From Mesorhizobium sp. ZC-5 (GTDB taxonomy: Bacteria > Pseudomonadota > Alphaproteobacteria > Rhizobiales > Rhizobiaceae), in the NCBI RefSeq assembly GCF_025753855.1, contig NZ_JAOWPT010000001.1:399001-463000 (forward strand): a stretch of 64,000 nt of DNA, in the 5' to 3' direction. Shown here in pieces: positions 26,810 through 35,304 of this stretch (positions within the stretch are counted from its first letter, which is position 1; every line of letters begins with the position of its first letter). Made by a program: the position numbers and the translations under genes. A model generated the notes under the pieces. The model saw only the letters and a list, made by a program, of their open reading frames with translations. It had not been told where the DNA came from and did no database searches.

Positions 26810-28360
26810 ATGGACATGCACACCACAGCCCCGAAAGCTGAGCTGAAAGCGCCGCCGCCGGCCAATGCCGCGCCGCTGCTCGCGCTTTCCGGCGTCTCGA
26901 AGTCCTTCCCCGGCGTGCGGGCGCTGCACAATGTCAGCCTCTCACTCTATCCCGGTCAGGTCACGGCGTTGATCGGTGAGAACGGCGCGGGCAAGTCGAC
27001 GCTCGTAAAGATTCTCACTGGCATCTACCAGCCGGACAGCGGCGAGATCAGCGTCGGCGGAGAGCCGGTCCACCTTACCAGCGCCCACAAGGCCTTCGAG
27101 CATGGCATCACCGCCATCCATCAGGAAACCGTGCTCTTCGACGATCTCTCGGTTGCTGAGAACATCTTCCTCGGCCACGCGCCACGCACCCGTTTCGGCA
27201 CCATCGACTGGAAGACGATGCGTGCCAACGCGCGCGAAGTGCTCGACACCATGCATGCCGGCCACATCGACGCCGACGCACGATTGCGCGACCTCGGCAT
27301 AGCCAACAAGCATCTCGTCGCCGTCGCGCGCGCCATGTCGATCGACGCCCGGATCGTCATCATGGATGAGCCGACCGCGGCACTCTCGGCCAAGGAGATC
27401 GAGGAGCTTTTCCTGCTGATCGAATTCTTGAAGAGCGAGGGCAAGGCCATCCTCTTCATCAGCCACAAGTTCGACGAGATTTTTCGGATCGCCGATCGCT
27501 ACACCGTTTTCCGGGACGGCGAGATGGTGGGCGAGGGGCTTTTGGCCGACGCAACGCAATCGGCAATCGTCAAGATGATGGTTGGCCGCGCCGTCGACCA
27601 TATCTTCCCCGAGCGTGAGCCGAACATCGGCGCGCCGGTGCTCGCCGTCTCCGATCTTTCGCATCCCACCGAGTTCGACGGCATCTCGTTTGAGCTACAC
27701 AAAGGCGAAATTCTCGGTTTCTATGGGCTGGTGGGCGCTGGGCGCAGCGAGCTAATGCAGGCGATCTTCGGCATCACAAGGACGAGCCGCGGCGCTATCT
27801 CGCTCGACGGCAAGGCCCTCCATCCGAAATCCGCTGCAGATGCGATCGAAGCCGGCATCGTCTACGTGCCGGAAGAACGCGGCCGCCAGGGCGTTGTCAC
27901 CGGCATGCCGATCTTCAAGAACGCCTCTCTTCCCTCACTTCAGCGCACGTCGAAATCCGGTGTGCTGCGCCTGAAGGAAGAGTTCGACCTCGCGCGGCGT
28001 TACACCGGCCGGCTCGACCTCCGCGCCTCCTCGCTCAGCCAGGATGTCGGAACGCTGTCGGGCGGCAACCAGCAGAAGGTGGTCATCGCCAAATGGCTGG
28101 CGACCAGACCCAAGGTGATCATCCTCGATGAACCGACCAAGGGCATCGACATCGGCTCCAAGGCTGCCGTCCACGGCTTCATGGCAGAACTCGTCGCCGA
28201 GGGCCTTTCAGTCATCATGGTCTCGTCCGAACTGCCGGAAATCCTCGGCATGTCGGATCGCGTGGTCGTCATGCGCGAAGGCCACATCGCCGCCATCTAC
28301 GACAACAAGAACCTCGACGCCGAGACGCTCGTCCAGACGGCCGCGGGGATCGCCGCATGA
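26810..28360 (+). CDS. rhaT: Rhamnose ABC transporter, tandem ATP-binding protein
   Basis: A 516-residue sugar-import ATPase with two nucleotide-binding domains, the RbsA/XylG layout. The first has Walker A GENGAGKST and Walker B IVIMDEPTAALS; its signature motif is diverged. The second has GLVGAGRSELMQ in place of a classical Walker A, the signature LSGGNQQKVVIAKWL, and Walker B VIILDEPTKGID. It is cytoplasmic and powers RhaP/RhaQ. It overlaps rhaP by four bases (ATGA). Confidence 0.95.
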   Translation: MDMHTTAPKAELKAPPPANAAPLLALSGVSKSFPGVRALHNVSLSLYPGQVTALIGENGAGKSTLVKILTGIYQPDSGEISVGGEPVHLTSAHKAFEHGITAIHQETVLFDDLSVAENIFLGHAPRTRFGTIDWKTMRANAREVLDTMHAGHIDADARLRDLGIANKHLVAVARAMSIDARIVIMDEPTAALSAKEIEELFLLIEFLKSEGKAILFISHKFDEIFRIADRYTVFRDGEMVGEGLLADATQSAIVKMMVGRAVDHIFPEREPNIGAPVLAVSDLSHPTEFDGISFELHKGEILGFYGLVGAGRSELMQAIFGITRTSRGAISLDGKALHPKSAADAIEAGIVYVPEERGRQGVVTGMPIFKNASLPSLQRTSKSGVLRLKEEFDLARRYTGRLDLRASSLSQDVGTLSGGNQQKVVIAKWLATRPKVIILDEPTKGIDIGSKAAVHGFMAELVAEGLSVIMVSSELPEILGMSDRVVVMREGHIAAIYDNKNLDAETLVQTAAGIAA

Positions 28361-29334
28361 AATCGCTTGCCAAGCACCGCGAGGTCTGGCTGGTCGTCGC
28401 CATCGCGGCGTTAATCGCGCTGGTGGCGACCCGCTTCCCCGGCTTCGCGCGGCTGGGTAACCTCGCCACCGTCTTCAACGACACCTCGATCCTGATGATC
28501 CTGGCGCTCGGCCAGATGGCCGTCATCCTGACGCGCTCGATCGACCTCTCCATGGCCGCGAACCTCGCCTTCACCGGCATGGCGGTCGCGATGCTCAATT
28601 CGGCGGTGCCAGACCTGCCGCTACCGCTTCTCATCGTTTCGGCCCTCGCCATCGGCCTCGTGCTCGGGTCGATCAACGGCCTGCTCGTCTGGAAACTCGA
28701 TATCCCGTCGATCGTCGTCACGCTCGGCACGCTTACCATCTATCGCGGCGCGACCTTCGTGCTGTCGGGCGGTGCCTGGGTCAACGCCGACCAGATGAGC
28801 CCGGCCTTCATCAACTTCCAGCGCGCATCGCTGCTCGGCCTGCCCGTGCTTTCCTGGATCGCCATTCTCGTCATTGCCGCCTTCTGGCTGGTCATGACGC
28901 GGACGCCGCTCGGCCGTTCGATCTATGCCATCGGCGTCAACCCGACGGCCTCCGTCTATGCCGGCATCGATGTGGGCCGCACCAAGTTCGTCGCCTTCTG
29001 CATCTCCGGCATGGTTGCCGGTCTCTCCGGCTATCTGTGGGTGTCGCGCTACGTCATCGCCTCGGTCGAGGTCGCCAACGGCTACGAGCTTTCCATCATC
29101 GCCGCCTGCGTCATCGGCGGTATCTCGATCGCCGGCGGCATCGGCTCGGTTGCAGGTGCTGTTCTCGGGGCGCTCTTCCTCGGCATCATCCAGTCTGCGC
29201 TGCCCGTCATCAACGTCTCGCCTTTCTGGCAGATGGCGATCTCCGGAAGCGCCATCATCCTCGCCGTCCTGCTCAACGCGCGCGGCGAGCGCGAGCAGGG
29301 CCGCATCATCCTGAAAAAAGCGGAGGCCGCATGA
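28357..29334 (+). CDS. rhaP: Rhamnose ABC transporter permease
   Basis: A 325-residue inner-membrane permease of the BPD_transp_2 family with about nine or ten TM helices. The sequence IPSIVVTLGTLTIYRG and the late loop GYELSIIAACVIGGISIAGG are characteristic of monosaccharide permeases. It overlaps rhaT and rhaQ by ATGA junctions, so it is co-translated with both. Confidence 0.94.
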   Translation: MKSLAKHREVWLVVAIAALIALVATRFPGFARLGNLATVFNDTSILMILALGQMAVILTRSIDLSMAANLAFTGMAVAMLNSAVPDLPLPLLIVSALAIGLVLGSINGLLVWKLDIPSIVVTLGTLTIYRGATFVLSGGAWVNADQMSPAFINFQRASLLGLPVLSWIAILVIAAFWLVMTRTPLGRSIYAIGVNPTASVYAGIDVGRTKFVAFCISGMVAGLSGYLWVSRYVIASVEVANGYELSIIAACVIGGISIAGGIGSVAGAVLGALFLGIIQSALPVINVSPFWQMAISGSAIILAVLLNARGEREQGRIILKKAEAA

Positions 29335-30329
29335 GCGACGCCGTCCATTCGCCCCGCACCATCCCGGACCGGCTCGACAATCCGCTCCGCTCGGCAGTGC
29401 TCTCGTGGGAAGCGCTGCTCGTCATCGTGGCGGTTGCCATCTTCGTCATCAACAGTTTTGCCTCACCATACTTTTTGAACGCGTGGTCGCTTTCCGACCT
29501 CACCTTCAACTTCACCGAAAAGGCGCTGATAGCGCTTGCCATGGCGCTCCTCATCATCACCGGCGAGATCGACCTTTCGGTCGCGGCTATCATCGCACTC
29601 GCCTCGACGCTGATGGGCATGGCGGTGCAGGCAGGTATCGACACGCCTGGGCTGGTCGCGATCGGCATTCTCGTCGGGCTCGGATGCGGCGCGTTCAATG
29701 GCGCGATGGTGACCGGCCTCGGGCTGCCGTCCATCGTGGTGACCATCGGCACGATGAGCCTGTTCCGGGGCATTTCTTACATCATCCTCGGCGACCAGGC
29801 CTACAAGGGTTATCCGGCCGACTTCGCCTTCTTCGGTCAAGGTTATGTCTGGTGGGTGGTGTCGTTCGAGCTTGTGCTGTTTCTCGTCGCGGCTCTGATC
29901 TACGGCTTCCTGCTCCACCGCACGAGCTTCGGCCGGCGCATCTTCGCGATTGGCAACAATCCGGTCGCCACGCAGTTCTCCGGCGTCAGGGTGGGGCGTA
30001 TCAAGTTCATCCTGTTCTGCCTCACCGGTCTGATGGCAGGCATCGCCTCCGTCCTGATTACTTCCCGCCTTGGCTCGACCCGCCCGTCGATCGCACAGGG
30101 CTACGAGCTTGAAGTCATCACCATGGTGGTGCTCGGCGGCGTCTCCATCCTCGGCGGCGCGGGCAGTATCCCGGGCGTCGTGCTCGCCGCCTTCATCATG
30201 GGGCTCGTCACCTTCGGCCTCGGCCTGCTCAACGTGCCGGGCATCGTCATGTCGATCTTCATCGGCCTGCTGCTTATTGTCGTCATTGCACTACCGATCG
30301 TCTGGAATCGTTTCCGGATGCAGCGATGA
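29331..30329 (+). CDS. rhaQ: Rhamnose ABC transporter permease
   Basis: A 332-residue permease, partner of RhaP and of the same family. LPSIVVTIGTMSLFRGISY and GYELEVITMVVLGGVSILGG match the paired motifs of RhaP. The start at 29331 is fixed by the ATGA overlap with rhaP. Its stop overlaps the kinase start, which leaves no room for rhaU, normally found here in Rhizobium and Sinorhizobium. Confidence 0.94.
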   Translation: MSDAVHSPRTIPDRLDNPLRSAVLSWEALLVIVAVAIFVINSFASPYFLNAWSLSDLTFNFTEKALIALAMALLIITGEIDLSVAAIIALASTLMGMAVQAGIDTPGLVAIGILVGLGCGAFNGAMVTGLGLPSIVVTIGTMSLFRGISYIILGDQAYKGYPADFAFFGQGYVWWVVSFELVLFLVAALIYGFLLHRTSFGRRIFAIGNNPVATQFSGVRVGRIKFILFCLTGLMAGIASVLITSRLGSTRPSIAQGYELEVITMVVLGGVSILGGAGSIPGVVLAAFIMGLVTFGLGLLNVPGIVMSIFIGLLLIVVIALPIVWNRFRMQR

Positions 30330-31714
30330 GTACGCCAAGCCCTCGCTATGTGGCCGTCATCGACATCGGCAAGACCAACGCGAAGGTAGCGCTGGTCGAT
30401 CTCGCAGCACGAAGTGAGCTGGCATCGCGGAAGCAGCTGAACACACCGAGCAAAGACGGACCCTACCCGCATCACGACGTCGATGCGATCTGGTCTTTCA
30501 TCCTGCACGGGCTCGCGGCACTTCGCCAAGAACACCAGATCGATGCAATCTCGGTGACAACGCATGGCGCAACGGCGGCACTGGTCGACGCGGAAGGCGA
30601 ACTCGTCTTGCCGGTGCTCGACTATGAATTCGACGGTCCGGACGGTCTGCGCGAGGCGTATGAAGAAGTCCGGCCACCCTTTGTCCAAACCGGCTCACCG
30701 AATTTGCCCATGAGGCTCAATCTCGGGGCGCAGCTGTTCTGGCTGCATAGAACCTTTCCCGACTTGTTTGGTAGAGCGAGCACGATCCTCACCTACCCTC
30801 AGTACTGGACGAGAAAGCTCACCGGTGTTGCCGCAAGCGAGGTTACCTCGCTCGGCTGTCATACGGATCTCTGGAACCCGGCCGCGCGAAGCTTTTCGTC
30901 GCTCGTTGACGTGATGGGGTGGCGAGGACTGTTCCCGCCGATGCGTCGTGCGGCCGACATGCTCGGCCCGGTGCTTCCGGACATTGCATCTCGGATCGGG
31001 CTCGAACCCGGAACATCGGTCGCCTGCGGCATCCACGATTCCAACGCCTCGCTTCTGCCACACCTGGCGACGCGAAAGGCCCCTTTTGCCGTGGTGTCGA
31101 CGGGCACATGGGTAGTCTCCATGGCGGTCGGTGGCCGGCACGTCACCCTCGATCCGACACGCGACACGCTCGTCAACGTGAACGCCTTCGGCGATGCGGT
31201 CCCATCAGCACGCTTCATGGGCGGCCGGGAATTCGAGATGATGGTGCCGGATACCCACGTTCGCGCTGGTGATGCAGCTTGGAGGGCCGTGCTCACCGAG
31301 CCTGTCATGCTGCTCCCTTCCGTACAGCAGGGCTCCGGTCCCTACCCCAAAAGCACCGCTGCCTGGGCAGGACGAGAGCCTGCTGCGGATGAACGGTTCC
31401 TCGCCGCTTCCTTCTATCTCGCGCTGATGACGGCGACCTGCCTGCATCTGATTGGTGCCGACGGAGACATCGTGGTCGAGGGACCGTTTGCTGGAAACGA
31501 GGCATATCTCGCGATGTTGTCTGCGGCGGTCGGGCGTCCGGTATATTCTCAGACTGGACAATCGACGGGGACCAGTCTCGGTGCCGCGCTTCTGGCCGGA
31601 ACGTTTTCGGGACATCAGCCGAACGTTGCGTTCCAGACGACCGACCATGTCAGCGCCATGCAATCATATGCGCGTCAGTGGTTCGCTCTTGTGGCCGCCA
31701 TGCCGGCGCATTGA
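30326..31714 (+). CDS. rhaK: FGGY-family rhamnulokinase-type sugar kinase
   Basis: A 462-residue FGGY carbohydrate kinase. The N-terminal ATPase-fold motif VAVIDIGKTNAKVAL is clear, and the second half has the phosphate-binding VVSTGTWVVSM and the GPFAGNEAY region. It would phosphorylate rhamnulose; in Rhizobium leguminosarum RhaK is also needed for rhamnose transport by the RhaSTPQ system. It overlaps rhaQ by four bases and is the last gene of the operon. Confidence 0.9.
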   Translation: MSTPSPRYVAVIDIGKTNAKVALVDLAARSELASRKQLNTPSKDGPYPHHDVDAIWSFILHGLAALRQEHQIDAISVTTHGATAALVDAEGELVLPVLDYEFDGPDGLREAYEEVRPPFVQTGSPNLPMRLNLGAQLFWLHRTFPDLFGRASTILTYPQYWTRKLTGVAASEVTSLGCHTDLWNPAARSFSSLVDVMGWRGLFPPMRRAADMLGPVLPDIASRIGLEPGTSVACGIHDSNASLLPHLATRKAPFAVVSTGTWVVSMAVGGRHVTLDPTRDTLVNVNAFGDAVPSARFMGGREFEMMVPDTHVRAGDAAWRAVLTEPVMLLPSVQQGSGPYPKSTAAWAGREPAADERFLAASFYLALMTATCLHLIGADGDIVVEGPFAGNEAYLAMLSAAVGRPVYSQTGQSTGTSLGAALLAGTFSGHQPNVAFQTTDHVSAMQSYARQWFALVAAMPAH

Positions 31715-31921
31715 CTTTCAACGGTCTATTTCTCGAAATTGCCAAGACTTGTTGGACAGGCTGCTCCGATGCCTCGCCCAGCAAGCCATTGCACGCAGAT
31801 GTGATCCAAAATCTCTAAATTTGTTAACCTAGGGCAGCTTTTCTCGCCTCATGTCATTGAAACTTCATAGAACTTCACAATACAATTTAAGCGTTCAGAG
31901 GCCATATGACGGCAAGCTAAA

Positions 31922-32863
31922 ATGGAACCGACGGACAAGCAGCGGCATCCGTTTTCACCGTCAGCCGGCTGGCGATTGCTAAAATCTGTCCTTGTCGCGA
32001 TGACGATATTTGCGGCTGGAATTTCTTTGGCGCATGCGGACGAATGTTCGGCCCTGCGCAGCCAAATGCGGTCCGGTGACCGCTCGGCGGGTCCAGAGTT
32101 GGCATCACTGCGTCGGCAACTCGCGGCGATACAAAATCTTGAGCGGCAACGCCAATGTTCGTCGAAAAGCTCGCAGGGCGGATTTTTCAATGCCTGCCGG
32201 GATCTTGCCACCAGACGAACGAACATTCAGAAGCGGATGGCCCACGCCTCCAGCTCGGGCGGAGGGGCATCCAGGTTGCAGGCCCGCTTTGTGGCGCTTG
32301 GCTGCGGCACAGCACGCAAAACACGCGAAGACAGAACACGCGACGTAAGAAGCGACCAGCCGGCTCGGTCTGTCGCCCGCAATGGTGCCATGTATTTTTG
32401 CGTGCGCCCGTCTGATGGATATTTTTTCCCGGCGCCCAATTCGCAATTTGCCAACCACCGCGAAGAGGAAAATACGCTCGATCAGTGCCGGTACATCTGT
32501 GATGACGCCACCGTCGGTCTCTACGTGCTGAATGATGCGAACCTGGAGACCGAAAACATGATCTCGGTCGAAGGCGCAAAACCCTACAAGGAGTTGCCGA
32601 CCGCCTTTCGCTATCGCGACGAGCCGAATTTCAAGGCATGCAACCTGCAGCGTTACTTCCAGCGGGTCGACGAACTCAGGGCAAGAACGGTTACGCCTTC
32701 CAACATGGCGAACGCGATCATTCCACTGCCTACCCCTAGCCCTATCGACAACGGCACGGTGGCATCCACATCGACGAACACGGCAGAGGACGTGATAATC
32801 CAGCCACAGGCCGATTCACGTCCGATAAGAATGGTCGGTCCATCGTTCTTTCCGCCTGAGTGA
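31922..32863 (+). CDS. DUF2865-domain secreted protein
   Basis: A 313-residue exported protein with a signal peptide (cleavage near SLAHADE, about residue 40) and many Cys. The core (about 155-255) has the DUF2865 pattern: MYFCVRPSDGYFFP, a Cys-rich CRYICDDATVGLYV and PYKELPTAFRYR. The N-terminal part is helical and basic. The family is common in rhizobia and of unknown function, probably periplasmic. The C-terminal 60 residues are Thr/Pro/Ser-rich. About 210 bases of AT-rich sequence precede it. It stands alone between two operons. Confidence 0.85.
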   Translation: MEPTDKQRHPFSPSAGWRLLKSVLVAMTIFAAGISLAHADECSALRSQMRSGDRSAGPELASLRRQLAAIQNLERQRQCSSKSSQGGFFNACRDLATRRTNIQKRMAHASSSGGGASRLQARFVALGCGTARKTREDRTRDVRSDQPARSVARNGAMYFCVRPSDGYFFPAPNSQFANHREEENTLDQCRYICDDATVGLYVLNDANLETENMISVEGAKPYKELPTAFRYRDEPNFKACNLQRYFQRVDELRARTVTPSNMANAIIPLPTPSPIDNGTVASTSTNTAEDVIIQPQADSRPIRMVGPSFFPPE

Positions 32864-32929
32864 AACGGAAAAGAGCTTCACCAGCTGGCCAAAGCTCACC
32901 CTCCTCGACGATCGATTCGCGCTTTCGTA

Positions 32930-33871
32930 TTAGCGCAAGTTGAATTGAACCGGCACCGAAAGGCTTCTTATGCCGGGTGGCGGGGCAGGCATCGGTGAGG
33001 CGCGCCGCAGGCTGTCAAGGGCCGCGCGGTCGAGTTCGGAACTTCCCGAAGATCTCGAAAGACGCGTCGAAATCACCGCACCGGAGGAGTCGATAACAAA
33101 ATTCACGCCAACCACGCCTTCCTCGCGACGCGATTTAGCACCACGCGGGTAGCGCTGGAACCGCTTTATCCGGGCAAGCACACGCGCCTGCCACCGGGCC
33201 GGGCTGACCGTCGGCGCCTTGGCGGTTTTGCTCGCGGCCGAAGCGCGTGCCGCCGGCTTGGCCTTGGGCTCTGCTTTCGCAACCTCCTTTTTCGGCGCCG
33301 GCTTTTCCACGGTCTTGCGTGGCTCTTTCTTACGAGGCTCGGCCTTCTGGACCGGCTGCTTCTTTTCCGGTTCCTCGACGACCGGGCGCGGTTCGGGAAG
33401 CGGAATAGCAACTTCCGGCGTCACCTCGGCGACCTCCGGTTCGACCAATTCGGGCTCGACAGTCTCCGGCTCCGCGGTCTCCGCCTCAGTAGTTTCCGGC
33501 TCAGCCCGAAGCGGCTGCGTTGTTTCAGGCTCCACCGGGTCGTCCAATTCCGCCGTCTCGGCCGGTTCGACCTGTTCTTCCACCATCTCCTGCACATCGT
33601 CGACTGGCTCGACGGTCTCCTGCGGAGCTTCCTCCGTCACCGACTCTGCTTCAACGGTTTCAGGGGTAGAAAATGCCAGCGGAGCGAGGTCGATCATCAA
33701 CGCCGGCTCCATTGCCTCGACAGGTGGATCGAGAGGCCGCAACGCCTGGATCGCATAGGCGATAGCCACATGCGTCAATACTACGAACAGCGCAGCTCCC
33801 GCCCACAAGCCGATCTCGCGCAGCGATCGGAAAGCCGGCGCCTCTCCCAGCACTTCGGCGCGCGCCGTCAT
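32930..33871 (-). CDS. tonB: TonB energy-transducing protein
   Basis: A 313-residue TonB-family protein. One N-terminal TM helix (about 24-44) is followed by a long Pro/Glu/Val-rich region (about 65-175) and a Lys/Pro/Ala-rich linker that would span the periplasm. The C-terminal TonB domain (about 225-313) has RIKRFQRYPRGAKSRREEG and the ending PVQFNLR. It passes energy from ExbB/ExbD to outer-membrane receptors, here most likely FhuA. It overlaps exbD by four bases. Confidence 0.93.
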   Translation of the reverse strand: MTARAEVLGEAPAFRSLREIGLWAGAALFVVLTHVAIAYAIQALRPLDPPVEAMEPALMIDLAPLAFSTPETVEAESVTEEAPQETVEPVDDVQEMVEEQVEPAETAELDDPVEPETTQPLRAEPETTEAETAEPETVEPELVEPEVAEVTPEVAIPLPEPRPVVEEPEKKQPVQKAEPRKKEPRKTVEKPAPKKEVAKAEPKAKPAARASAASKTAKAPTVSPARWQARVLARIKRFQRYPRGAKSRREEGVVGVNFVIDSSGAVISTRLSRSSGSSELDRAALDSLRRASPMPAPPPGIRSLSVPVQFNLR

Positions 33872-34314
33872 TGTGCAGTCGCCGGCGCCGCAGCCGGCAG
33901 CGTTTCGAGCCCGACCAGGGCAACCTTGAGATATCCACTGGAGCGCAGCAGGTTCATCAGATCCATCAACGCGCCATAGTCCACCGCTTGGTCGGCACGC
34001 AGGAATATCCTGGTTTCTTTATCGCCGCCGGTGCGCTGGTCGAGTGCGGGCCCAAACGCCGCGCGCTGCACAGTCTCGTTGCCGATCGACAGGCTGAGGT
34101 CCTGCTTGAGCGTCAGGAAAAGCGGTGTTTCGGGACGCGGCGCGGCTTGCGCCGTCGATCCCGGCAGATCGACATTGATGTCAACAGTGGCGAGCGGCGC
34201 CGCCACCATGAAGATGATCAACAGCACCAGCATGACGTCGATGAACGGCGTCACATTGATCTCGTGGGTTTCTTCCAGCTCGTCGCCGGCGCTTTCCCTG
34301 ACTTTGGCGGCCAT
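33868..34314 (-). CDS. exbD: Biopolymer transport protein ExbD
   Basis: A 148-residue inner-membrane protein with one TM helix (about 23-43) and a periplasmic domain. The functional Asp is in INVTPFIDVMLVLLIIFMV. I chose the ATG at 34314, which gives the normal cytoplasmic start; upstream codons belong to exbB in another frame. It lies ten bases after exbB and overlaps tonB. Confidence 0.94.
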   Translation of the reverse strand: MAAKVRESAGDELEETHEINVTPFIDVMLVLLIIFMVAAPLATVDINVDLPGSTAQAAPRPETPLFLTLKQDLSLSIGNETVQRAAFGPALDQRTGGDKETRIFLRADQAVDYGALMDLMNLLRSSGYLKVALVGLETLPAAAPATAQ

Positions 34315-34324
34315 CAGAAACTCC

Positions 34325-35254
34325 TCACTCGGCCGCGAGTGCCGGATGCGGCAGCGCTCGAAAATCGAGATCGCGGCTGACCAGGCGCTCCACACCTGCA
34401 GACGCGTCCGCCAGAACCTGGCGATACCCGGTGATCGACCGGGCAAAAACGTTGTAGATGACAACCGCCGGGATGGCCGCGACGAGGCCCAGTGCGGTCG
34501 CAAGCAGGGCCTCCGCAATGCCCGGTGCGACCACCGCCAGATTGGTGGTCTGCGCCTCGGAAATGCCGATGAAGGCATTCATGATCCCCCACACGGTACC
34601 GAACAGCCCGACAAACGGCGCGGTGGAGCCGATTGTCGCCAGCACGCCGGTGCCGCGCGACATGCGCCGGCCGGCCTGGATTTCGATGCGGCCAAGCCGA
34701 GAGGCAACCCGTTCCTTGAGTCCGGCTCCTTCGACGTGATCGAGCGCACGTTCGGAGAGCTGTATCTCCTGCCCCGCGGCTTGCACCAGAAGCGCGCCGG
34801 CATCCCGGCGGCTCGCAAGATCGCGCCCGGCGTCGGCCAGGCTGCGCGCTTCGGTGATCGCCTTGAGCGCGCGGCGGGCGCTGAGCCGGGCAGCGGCCAG
34901 TTCAAGCGACTTTGCCACCCACACCGTCCAAGTGACCAGCGAGGCGAATGCAAGCCCGATCATCACGGCTTTCACGACGATGTCGGCGTTGATGAACATG
35001 CCCCAAGGCGACAGGTCGTGCGGCAGCGTCATTTCGATATCCGGCTGACCGGGAGTCTGGCCATCGGCAGCAGGCGGAGCCGCGTCGGGTTGCCCGACTG
35101 CCGGTGTCGAAGGCGAGGCCGGAGGAGTAGCGGGGCCTTCGGGGGAAGCGGCCTGTGGCGCAGGTGCGGGTTGCTCCTGTGCCGAAACCGTTGCGGCCCC
35201 GCAAACCATGAACATCACCGCCAACGTCGCGGCCAGACCTGTCACTCTCAGCAC
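34325..35254 (-). CDS. exbB: Biopolymer transport protein ExbB with N-terminal extension
   Basis: A 309-residue TolQ/ExbB-family protein starting with GTG. It has a signal peptide (about 1-25) and a Pro/Ala-rich periplasmic extension (about 26-75), a feature of the long ExbB form in many alphaproteobacteria. Three TM helices follow, with TAPFVGLFGTVWGIMNAF and EALLATALGLVAAIPAV as the conserved channel helices. It forms the proton-driven motor with ExbD. Confidence 0.94.
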   Translation of the reverse strand: MLRVTGLAATLAVMFMVCGAATVSAQEQPAPAPQAASPEGPATPPASPSTPAVGQPDAAPPAADGQTPGQPDIEMTLPHDLSPWGMFINADIVVKAVMIGLAFASLVTWTVWVAKSLELAAARLSARRALKAITEARSLADAGRDLASRRDAGALLVQAAGQEIQLSERALDHVEGAGLKERVASRLGRIEIQAGRRMSRGTGVLATIGSTAPFVGLFGTVWGIMNAFIGISEAQTTNLAVVAPGIAEALLATALGLVAAIPAVVIYNVFARSITGYRQVLADASAGVERLVSRDLDFRALPHPALAAE

Positions 35255-35304
35255 AATTCTCTTCCTCAGCTAACGCAAACCTATTTCTGGACAAATACAC
35301 TCAT

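Noticed and set aside
32105-32579. Minus-strand frames inside the DUF2865 gene
   Set aside because: They are antisense shadows; the plus-strand gene has a signal peptide and family motif.
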